DNA of 64,000 nucleotides, taken from positions 1-64,000 of the forward strand of contig JBGCEO010000093.1 in NCBI GenBank assembly GCA_045106475.1, in the 5' to 3' direction. Below are positions 7,966 to 14,825 of this stretch, piece after piece (position 1 is the first letter of the stretch; each line of letters begins with the position of its first letter). The translations under genes were made by a program, and so were the position numbers. The notes beneath the pieces are model-generated. The model saw nothing but the letters and a program-made list of their open reading frames with translations, made no database searches and was not told the DNA's origin. This DNA is from Granulosicoccus sp045106475 (GTDB taxonomy: Bacteria; Pseudomonadota; Gammaproteobacteria; Granulosicoccales; Granulosicoccaceae).

Positions 7966-9596
7966 TGAGTTCTCAAGATGTCACTCACCATGCGGCAGAT
8001 GACCACAACCACGATCACGGCGATGATCATGACCACCACGGTCCCGCACCGGGGCTCATGCGCTGGGTAACCACGACCAATCACAAAGATATCGGAACGC
8101 TGTACCTGTGGTTCTCCCTGATCATGTTTTTTATCGGCGGAGCCATGGCTCTGGTCATCCGCGCTGAGCTGTTTCAACCGGGCATCCAGATCGTCGACCC
8201 GATGTTCTTTAACTCCATGACGACTATGCATGCCATCGTCATGATCTTCGGTGTGGTCATGCCTGCTTTTGTGGGTCTTGCCAACTGGATGATTCCGATG
8301 ATGATCGGGGCACCGGACATGGCTCTGCCACGTCTCAACAACTGGTCTTTCTGGATTATGCCGTTTGCATTCACCATCATGCTGTCCACTTTGTTCATGG
8401 ACAGTGGTGGCCCTGCGGGTGGTTGGACACTTTATCCGCCGTTGGTTTTACAGATGGGGGATAGTTTTGCCTTTGTGATCTTTGCCATCCACTTCCTGGG
8501 TATTTCCTCGGTCATGGGCTCGATCAATATCGTTGCCACAATCTTCAATATGCGACCGCCTGGCATGACCTTCATGAAGATGCCGATGTTTGTTTGGACC
8601 TGGCTCATCACGGCTTATCTATTGATCGCTACAATTCCCGTGTTTGCCGGGGCTGTAACAATGCTACTAACCGATCGTTTTTTCGGTACCAGCTTCTTCA
8701 GTGCGGCAGGTGGTGGTGATCCGGTTATGTTCCAGCATATCTTCTGGTTCTTTGGTCATCCAGAGGTATACATTCTTATATTGCCGGCCTTCGGTATCGT
8801 CTCCTCTATCATCCCGACATTTGCCCGTAAGCAATTATTCGGTTACGACTCCATGGTCTACGCCACAGCATCAATAGCGTTCCTCTCTTTTATTGTTTGG
8901 GCGCATCATATGTTCACAACCGGCATGCCTTTGGCTGGTGAGCTGTTTTTCATGTTTTCAACCATGATGATCTCGGTGCCTACTGGCGTAAAGGTCTTCA
9001 ACTGGGTTGCAACCATGTGGCGTGGCTCCATGACGTTTGAAACGCCGATGCTATTCGCTATTGGTTTTGTCATCATGTTTACCGTTGGTGGTTTGTCTGG
9101 TTTGATGCTGGCCATTACCCCGGCTGATATTCAGTACCATGACACCTACTTTGTCGTTGCACATTTCCACTACGTACTGGTACCCGGCGCGATTTACTCG
9201 CTTATGGCCGCTACGTATTACTGGTTGCCAAAGTGGACCGGCAATATGTACGACGAAACACTGGGCAAGTGGCACTTCTGGATTTCGACGGTATTTGTCA
9301 ACGTTCTTTTCTTCCCAATGCACTTCGTGGGTCTTGCCGGGATGCCGCGGCGTATTCCAGACTACAGCCTGCAATTTGCAGACTGGAACATGATCGCAAC
9401 GATAGGCGCTTTCGGTTTTGGTTTCAGCCAGCTGATGTTCGTATACATCATTGTCAAATGTGTACGAGGTGGTGAGAAGGCAACGGGTGAAGTTTGGGAA
9501 GGGGCTCGTGGTCTTGAGTGGACCGTACCTTCGCCTGCTCCTTACCACACCTTCGAAACTGCACCAGACATTCAGCCTGCCACAGTAACTCGCTAA
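7965..9596 (+). CDS. coxA: Cytochrome c oxidase subunit I
   Basis: CoxA is the catalytic 12-helix subunit carrying heme a and the heme a3-CuB centre where oxygen is reduced and protons are pumped. It has 543 residues. Visible ligands include TMHAIVMIF (heme a), FFGHPEVYILILP (CuB His with the cross-linked Tyr), AHHMF (CuB) and HDTYFVVAHFHYVL (heme a3 and heme a). The Glu in GHPEVY is characteristic of A-type oxidases. The first 30 residues are unusually rich in His and Asp (HHAADDHNHDHGDDHDHHGP). The gene is coupled to coxB by an ATGA-like one-base overlap. Confidence 0.98.
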   Translation: MSSQDVTHHAADDHNHDHGDDHDHHGPAPGLMRWVTTTNHKDIGTLYLWFSLIMFFIGGAMALVIRAELFQPGIQIVDPMFFNSMTTMHAIVMIFGVVMPAFVGLANWMIPMMIGAPDMALPRLNNWSFWIMPFAFTIMLSTLFMDSGGPAGGWTLYPPLVLQMGDSFAFVIFAIHFLGISSVMGSINIVATIFNMRPPGMTFMKMPMFVWTWLITAYLLIATIPVFAGAVTMLLTDRFFGTSFFSAAGGGDPVMFQHIFWFFGHPEVYILILPAFGIVSSIIPTFARKQLFGYDSMVYATASIAFLSFIVWAHHMFTTGMPLAGELFFMFSTMMISVPTGVKVFNWVATMWRGSMTFETPMLFAIGFVIMFTVGGLSGLMLAITPADIQYHDTYFVVAHFHYVLVPGAIYSLMAATYYWLPKWTGNMYDETLGKWHFWISTVFVNVLFFPMHFVGLAGMPRRIPDYSLQFADWNMIATIGAFGFGFSQLMFVYIIVKCVRGGEKATGEVWEGARGLEWTVPSPAPYHTFETAPDIQPATVTR

Positions 9597-9606
9597 TCTA
9601 GAGTCG

Positions 9607-9786
9607 ATGAGCAACGAATCCATAACATCTGCAGCTAGTGAAACGCCCGTTGCAAAACCAGAAGCTGAACAAGCTCCAGGTTTTTTTCGGCGTTATCGCT
9701 TGCCACTGGTGTTGGGATTCGTGGCTATTTGTCTGTACGCCACCAGCATTCTCTACATTCTTTACGGCAGAGGGCAGGTGGTATGA
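9607..9786 (+). CDS. Small single-helix membrane protein between coxA and ctaG
   Basis: A 59-codon frame begins with ATG at 9607 (MSNESITSAASETPVAKP) and ends with one strong membrane helix (about residues 32-52, LPLVLGFVAICLYATSILYI) and the short tail YGRGQVV. It lies 10 bp after coxA, and its stop overlaps the ctaG start by four bases (ATGA). That tight packing is good evidence that it is translated. Small one-helix proteins at this position occur in other proteobacterial cox operons. The function is unknown; an accessory oxidase subunit or assembly helper is an inference. Confidence 0.75.
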   Translation: MSNESITSAASETPVAKPEAEQAPGFFRRYRLPLVLGFVAICLYATSILYILYGRGQVV

Positions 9787-10352
9787 GTACTGACAATATG
9801 CCTGACATGCACCAGCGGTCGGTTATGCGCTCTCACGGCCGAGTCGCTGGTAAAATGTTGGCGTTGGCCTGTGCGATGTTCGGCTTTGGTTACTTGATGG
9901 TGCCGCTATATGACATTATCTGCGACATCACTGGATTGAATGGTAAAACGGGACGTGTCAGTGTGGCTTCAGTAGCACCCGTTGAAGCTGTCGTTGATGA
10001 TCGCGAAGTTACTGTCGAATTTGTAGCGAGTATTAATCAGGGCGGTTCCTGGATATTTAAACCCATGGTCAAGACCATGCAGGTGGTGCCCGGTAAGCTT
10101 TATCACGCCAGCTACTATGCAGAAAATCTGACTGACAAAGCCGTTGTGGCACAAGCGACGCCCAGCGTAACGCCATTTTCCGCAGCCAAATATTTCAACA
10201 AGACGGAGTGTTTCTGTTTTACCAGACAGGAATTCGAACCCAAGGGCTCCAAGGACATGCCGCTAACTTTCATTATTGATGAAGACTTGCCCATCAATGT
10301 GGATAGGGTGACTTTGTCATACACGTTTTTCCGTTCTCCTGAACAAACCTGA
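9783..10352 (+). CDS. ctaG: Cytochrome c oxidase assembly protein CtaG/Cox11
   Basis: CtaG (Cox11) is a membrane-anchored copper chaperone that delivers copper to the CuB site of subunit I. The 189-residue product has one N-terminal membrane helix (about residues 24-44, followed by VPLYDIICDITGLNG). Its periplasmic domain contains the copper-binding CFCF motif in KTECFCFTRQEF. The family length is matched by starting at the ATG at 9783, which overlaps the preceding small ORF's stop. An upstream in-frame ATG at 9729 would place an unrelated 18-residue leader inside that ORF. Confidence 0.95.
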   Translation: MSTDNMPDMHQRSVMRSHGRVAGKMLALACAMFGFGYLMVPLYDIICDITGLNGKTGRVSVASVAPVEAVVDDREVTVEFVASINQGGSWIFKPMVKTMQVVPGKLYHASYYAENLTDKAVVAQATPSVTPFSAAKYFNKTECFCFTRQEFEPKGSKDMPLTFIIDEDLPINVDRVTLSYTFFRSPEQT

Positions 10353-10412
10353 CTGACCTAACAGATTTTTTATTGACTAACTGGGTGCGCAGATACCCTC
10401 ACAGGACTAGTT

Positions 10413-11282
10413 ATGAGTAGTGCCACTGGCTATTACATTCCACATGCCGCTCGATGGCCGATCGTCGGCTCAATCGGCTTGTTCATATTTTTCTATGGCT
10501 TTGCCACGTGGTTAAACCAAGGGCCATTCGGTAAAGAGATGTTCTTTATCGGTGTTGCGATAGTGGTCTTCATGATGTTTGGCTGGTTTGGAATGGTGGC
10601 CAAAGAGAGCGAATCAGGTACCTACAATAGTCAGGTGGATACCTCGTTCAGGATGTGCATGATGTGGTTCATCTTCTCAGAGGTCATGTTTTTTGCAGCC
10701 TTTTTTGGTGCATTGTTTTATGCACGAACATTTTCCGGCCCCTGGCTAGGTGGCATCGGTGGCGGTGGTGCCGATATGACTAATGCGGTTTTATACACCG
10801 GGCACGATTATGTATGGCCCAGCAATGGTCCCGGTGATATCGGTGGCAAGTTCCAGCAGATGGGTTGGTTCGGTTTGCCACTTATCAATACCTTGTTGTT
10901 ACTTACCAGTGGACTGACTTGTACCTTCGCACATCATGCAATTCGTGCAGGACACCGCAATCCATTCATACTTTGGTTACTGGCTACAGTTACGCTAGGA
11001 TTTATCTTTGTAGGCCTGCAAGGCTATGAGTATTACCACGCTTACCACGAATTGAACCTGAAGATGTCCAGTGGCATTTACGGTTCAACTTTCTTCCTCC
11101 TGACAGGCTTTCATGGTTTCCACGTAACGATGGGCGCCGTCATCCTGTTAGTGGTCATGCTTCGTGCCACGCGAAAGCACTTTAGCGCTGACAATCATTT
11201 TGCATTCGAGGCGGCCGCCTGGTATTGGCACTTCGTTGATGTGGTCTGGTTAGGACTGTTCATCTTTGTGTATCTGTTGTGA
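10413..11282 (+). CDS. coxC: Cytochrome c oxidase subunit III
   Basis: CoxC is the seven-helix subunit III that stabilises the oxidase and proton uptake. It has 289 residues. Conserved features are the WPIVGSIGLF helix, the membrane Glu in FIFSEVMFFAAFFGALFYAR near residue 90, GLQGYEYYHA, and FYGSTFFLLTGFHGFHVTMG-like helices ending in WYWHFVDVVWLGLF. It is the last gene of the core oxidase operon. A strong terminator follows 33 bp after the stop. Confidence 0.97.
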   Translation: MSSATGYYIPHAARWPIVGSIGLFIFFYGFATWLNQGPFGKEMFFIGVAIVVFMMFGWFGMVAKESESGTYNSQVDTSFRMCMMWFIFSEVMFFAAFFGALFYARTFSGPWLGGIGGGGADMTNAVLYTGHDYVWPSNGPGDIGGKFQQMGWFGLPLINTLLLLTSGLTCTFAHHAIRAGHRNPFILWLLATVTLGFIFVGLQGYEYYHAYHELNLKMSSGIYGSTFFLLTGFHGFHVTMGAVILLVVMLRATRKHFSADNHFAFEAAAWYWHFVDVVWLGLFIFVYLL

Positions 11283-11314
11283 TTTGAACCAAGCACACAA
11301 GTAATCACGAACAA

Positions 11315-11337
11315 GGGGCGGATTTTCCGCCCCTTTT
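11315..11337 (+). terminator. Rho-independent terminator of the cox operon
   Basis: GGGGCGG (11315-11321) and CCGCCCC (11327-11333) form a perfect 7-bp GC stem around ATTTT and are followed by TTTT. It stands between coxC and the LOG-family gene. Confidence 0.9.
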
Positions 11338-11355
11338 CAATGGCAATATCCTTAC

Positions 11356-11925
11356 ATGACAATTAATGCACTCTGTGTATTTTGCGGTTCCAGCCCTGGC
11401 GCTCGTCCGGACTACATAGCAGCCAGTGAGGCATTGGCAGACCAGCTCATCCAACGTCAAATCACATTGGTGTATGGCGGTGCACACGTCGGTACGATGG
11501 GCTCACTCGCTGATCGCATGCTTGCTGGAGGTGGTCAAGTTATCGGCGTCATACCTCAAGCTTTGGTTGATCTTGAAGTGGCGCATCGTGGTTTGACCGA
11601 CCTGCAGATCGTGCCTGATATGCATGCGCGAAAAGCGGCAATGGCGGCACAGGCAGACGGATTCATTGCTTTGCCAGGCGGTTTAGGTACCTTTGAAGAG
11701 TTATTCGAGGTGTTAACCTGGGCGCAACTGGGGTTCCACTCAAAACCCTGTGGGGTTTTAAACGTGGCAGGCTTCTATGATCGCCTTGCTGATTTTCTTG
11801 ATCATGCTACAGCTGAAGGGTTTATGCGTCAGTCGCACAGGAGTCTGTTGCTTTCGGATTGTTCAGCCAATGCCTTGCTTGAGCGTTTCCTTGCCTTTGA
11901 GCCGATATCTGAACCCAAGCTCTAG
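11356..11925 (+). CDS. LOG family protein (TIGR00730)
   Basis: The 189-residue Rossmann-like protein shows the family motif PGGLGTFEELFE near residue 115 and the N-terminal VFCGSSPGARPDY. Members act as nucleotide phosphoribohydrolases, releasing the free base from cytokinin riboside monophosphate or from AMP. In bacteria of this type the natural substrate is uncertain. It begins 19 bp after the cox terminator on the same strand and probably has its own promoter or low read-through. Confidence 0.92.
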   Translation: MTINALCVFCGSSPGARPDYIAASEALADQLIQRQITLVYGGAHVGTMGSLADRMLAGGGQVIGVIPQALVDLEVAHRGLTDLQIVPDMHARKAAMAAQADGFIALPGGLGTFEELFEVLTWAQLGFHSKPCGVLNVAGFYDRLADFLDHATAEGFMRQSHRSLLLSDCSANALLERFLAFEPISEPKL

Positions 11926-11949
11926 CGATTGGCTAGTGGGCAAGTTTTT

Positions 11950-12270
11950 TTACTGGCTGTTTATTGGCCGGCGACTATGGTCTGAGCCTGCATCATTTGT
12001 CGTACCGTTAGAGGTCTCACCGTTTTGTATGGAGACAGGATTTTCAGAATTCGATTCATAAAGAGGGCTCGGGTTTAGTTCTATAACCCCGGTTATGCCT
12101 GCGATGATGATGACGACAATAGCTACTATGGAAAGCCCGATACGCAAAGATAGCGCATTGACGGTGCGGTTTGATTGCCCCTTGTCTTTTACCAGAAAGT
12201 ACAATCCTGAAAACAGACTGACAATGACAAAGCCAAGTAGCAGAAGAACTATAAACTTAACAAGCAGCAT
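11950..12270 (-). CDS. DUF2909 twin-transmembrane protein
   Basis: This is a 106-residue protein with two membrane helices (about 3-27 and 44-64) separated by a short basic loop (KDKGQSNRT), and a polar Ser/Asn-rich C-terminal tail. The helices fit the DUF2909 'twin transmembrane' family, which in Pseudomonas-like genomes lies divergent from the SURF1 gene exactly as here (17 bp between the start codons). The function is unknown, but an association with oxidase assembly is plausible from conserved position. Confidence 0.75.
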   Translation of the reverse strand: MLLVKFIVLLLLGFVIVSLFSGLYFLVKDKGQSNRTVNALSLRIGLSIVAIVVIIIAGITGVIELNPSPLYESNSENPVSIQNGETSNGTTNDAGSDHSRRPINSQ

Positions 12271-12287
12271 CGCTATAGATTACCACT

Positions 12288-13058
12288 ATGCGAATACTTA
12301 ACCGCCATTTTTCTCCAAAGCTTTGGGCGGTGTTGCTCTACCTGTTTCTATTCTCTTGCATGCTAATGCTTGCTAACTGGCAACTAAACAGAGCTGATCT
12401 AAAAATCAGCCTCCAGGAAGCTGCAGAGTTAGCTCAGAATGCGTCGGCAACGCCAATAGAAGATATCCCTGATCTCACTCTTGCTGCCAGCAGCTATCAG
12501 CGCGTGTCCTTACAGGGTCGCTATGATGTAGCACGTCAATTTCTATGGGACAACAGAACTCATCAAGGCCAGGCAGGGTTTGAAACTCTGGTTCCGTTGG
12601 TACTTGCTGATGGGCGCTCTGTGTTGGTCAATAGGGGGTGGGTTGCTCCCGGCGTGTCGCGGCAACAATTGCCTTCTGTCGAGATGCCCGAGTCAGTGTT
12701 GAACCAATGGGTATCTATTGAAGGATTCCTATCAAGACCGTCTAAAGGATTTGCCAGCGGGCCTGCGGTGATAGCAGCGGCTACGTGGCCCAAATTGCTA
12801 CAATACTTCGACTATGAAGCCATCGGGTTAGAACTGGGTGGGCCAATTTTGCCCGTTATCGTACAAGCACAGGCGGTGGGCACAGATGCAGTGGGTGTCA
12901 CTGTGTTAACGTCTCGGCCTGAATGGCTGAAGGCCAACTGGCAGCCTGCGGCGTCTGGGCCTGCCAAACACTATAGTTATGCGTTTCAGTGGTTTGCCAT
13001 GGCTCTCGCACTGACAATTCTCTTTATCGTGGTAAACACCCACAAAATCGAGTCCTGA
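12288..13058 (+). CDS. SURF1 family oxidase assembly protein
   Basis: SURF1 proteins aid insertion of heme a into subunit I. The 256-residue chain has one N-terminal helix (about 11-30, ending MLANWQLNRA), a periplasmic domain with GRYDVARQFLWDNRTHQGQAGFE and VLVNRGWV, and a C-terminal helix (about 230-250) preceded by HYSYAFQWFAMA. These are the family landmarks. It starts the second half of the oxidase locus and is followed after one base by the SCO-like gene. Confidence 0.92.
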   Translation: MRILNRHFSPKLWAVLLYLFLFSCMLMLANWQLNRADLKISLQEAAELAQNASATPIEDIPDLTLAASSYQRVSLQGRYDVARQFLWDNRTHQGQAGFETLVPLVLADGRSVLVNRGWVAPGVSRQQLPSVEMPESVLNQWVSIEGFLSRPSKGFASGPAVIAAATWPKLLQYFDYEAIGLELGGPILPVIVQAQAVGTDAVGVTVLTSRPEWLKANWQPAASGPAKHYSYAFQWFAMALALTILFIVVNTHKIES

Positions 13059-13059
13059 G

Positions 13060-13719
13060 ATGAGCGATTCTTCAAGCAGCTACTCCAGTAACGAACAAGC
13101 CAGCCCGGAAATCGATCCGCTCGTTCGGCGTAATTCCCGAATCAAGCTGGTATCGATTTTTGCTATTTTTGCTGTGCCTTTGATACTGGCTAGCATCTAC
13201 CTGCATATGGTTCGCAGTTCTGGCGGGCAGCTCGGACTAACGTCTCGCGGCCAGCTCATCCAACCTGCCGTGCCGTTAACAGAATTCGCTTTGCAGCAAC
13301 AGGATGGCGAGTTCAATCTCGATAGTGTCAGAGGAAGCTGGACACTCCTCTATATGCCTGAAGGTGAGTGTACCGATGCCTGCGAACTTAACCTATACCA
13401 TATGCGTCAAGTGCGTCTTGCGCTCAATCATCGAATGGACCGGGTGCAACGGGCTGTTTTGCTTGAATCGGAAGATCAACTCAATGCCGAGCTGATAGCA
13501 GAGCACGCAGGGTTAATGGTTGCCCAGGGGAGTTTGGAGAATCAAGCCGCGCTGCGCGGACAGATACAGGCAGCAGAGGGTTCTATGGACAAGCTGGCTG
13601 ATGCAATCTATCTGATCGATCCGTTTGGCAATGTAATGTTGAGATTTCCACCAGATTTACCCCCTAAATCAATGCTTAAGGATCTCAAACATCTATTAAA
13701 AGTATCCCGCATCGGTTAA
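13060..13719 (+). CDS. SCO/thioredoxin-like membrane protein of the oxidase cluster
   Basis: This is a 219-residue protein with one N-terminal helix (about residues 28-48) and a periplasmic redoxin-like domain. GSWTLLYMPEGECTDACELN (about 89-108) contains a CxxxC pair (CTDAC), the spacing of copper-binding SCO1 proteins. A later YLIDPFGNVMLRF resembles the C-terminal strand region of SCO1. It corresponds by position to the uncharacterised gene after SURF1 in Pseudomonas. No other SCO gene appears in the window, so it may take over CuA copper delivery; that is inference. Confidence 0.75.
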   Translation: MSDSSSSYSSNEQASPEIDPLVRRNSRIKLVSIFAIFAVPLILASIYLHMVRSSGGQLGLTSRGQLIQPAVPLTEFALQQQDGEFNLDSVRGSWTLLYMPEGECTDACELNLYHMRQVRLALNHRMDRVQRAVLLESEDQLNAELIAEHAGLMVAQGSLENQAALRGQIQAAEGSMDKLADAIYLIDPFGNVMLRFPPDLPPKSMLKDLKHLLKVSRIG

Positions 13720-13760
13720 CCTTGCGCAACCCAGCCAAGCCGTTAGGGCAAGGGTAGCGG

Positions 13761-14705
13761 GTGCCAATTGCCATGAAATCAACAACTCAATTAAAAGCGC
13801 CAGAAAATCTGATTAGCCATGTTGTGCAGCATTGGCGGGATTACCTGGAAATCACTAAGCCCAAGGTGGTCCTGCTTCTGGTGTTCACGGCCCTGGTAGG
13901 CATGGCGCTGGCAGTGCCACTATGGCTACCGCTTCAGGAAACCGTATTTGGTTTACTGGGCATTGGCCTTGCGGCAAGCTCGGCAGCGGCGATCAATCAC
14001 ATCATTGATCAACGCACTGACGCCATAATGAAGCGCACTGCGAATCGTCCTCTGCCTCAGGGTGCCTTGTCTACGCGACAGTGTCTGATTTTTGCCTTGC
14101 TTATGGGCCTGGTTGCCATGCTGATTCTGGTGTTCCTGGTTAATCCGCTAACAGCAGTTCTGACATTTTTTTCGCTGATTGGCTATGCGGTTGTGTACAC
14201 GGTTTATCTCAAGCGAGCCACTCCGCAAAACATCGTTATTGGTGGTGCTGCAGGTGCCATGCCACCGGTACTGGGTTGGGCAGCGGTAACCAATGAGGTA
14301 ACTGCAGCTTCTTTGCTCTTGTTTTTAATTGTCTTTATCTGGACGCCACCCCATTTCTGGGCGCTGGCTATCCACCGCCGCGATGACTACGCCAAGGTTG
14401 ATATTCCGATGTTACCGGTCACTCACGGCATACCGTTTACCAGGGTGCAGATATTTCTGTACACCGTGCTTTTGGTGATCATCACGGTTTTCCCATACCT
14501 GATTAGAATGAGTGGGCCTTTGTATCTGATCGGGGCTTTGGTATTGGGCGCGATGTTTTTGTTTCATGCCTGGAAGATGTTTGACGATACAGCCGTCAAG
14601 CAACCGATGAAAACGTTCGTTTTCTCCATCAACTATCTGATGTGGCTCTTTGGCATCATGCTGGTGGATCACTATGTGCCCACGGTTCTTGGTTTTTTTA
14701 ATTAG
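13761..14705 (+). CDS. ctaB: Protoheme IX farnesyltransferase (heme O synthase)
   Basis: CtaB/CyoE attaches farnesyl to heme B, giving heme O, in the inner membrane. The 314-residue UbiA-type prenyltransferase has NHIIDQRTDAIMKRTANRPLP (about 76-96), which contains the Asp-rich DxxxD metal site, and later WTPPHFWALAIHRRDDYAK near residue 195. The GTG at 13761 has an AAGGG six bases upstream; the ATG at 13773 is the alternative. In related operons heme A synthase (ctaA) lies just before this gene, but here it is absent. Confidence 0.95.
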   Translation: MPIAMKSTTQLKAPENLISHVVQHWRDYLEITKPKVVLLLVFTALVGMALAVPLWLPLQETVFGLLGIGLAASSAAAINHIIDQRTDAIMKRTANRPLPQGALSTRQCLIFALLMGLVAMLILVFLVNPLTAVLTFFSLIGYAVVYTVYLKRATPQNIVIGGAAGAMPPVLGWAAVTNEVTAASLLLFLIVFIWTPPHFWALAIHRRDDYAKVDIPMLPVTHGIPFTRVQIFLYTVLLVIITVFPYLIRMSGPLYLIGALVLGAMFLFHAWKMFDDTAVKQPMKTFVFSINYLMWLFGIMLVDHYVPTVLGFFN

Positions 14706-14825
14706 TGCTTATTTTCTGATAATTCGTAAAAACCGTATTGTAAGGCAACTAACTTCGGATTGTTCGAAATCTAAATTTCCGTAGAGTGGTGAAATCTTTT
14801 CTATGACTATCACTCTCCGGGTTAA

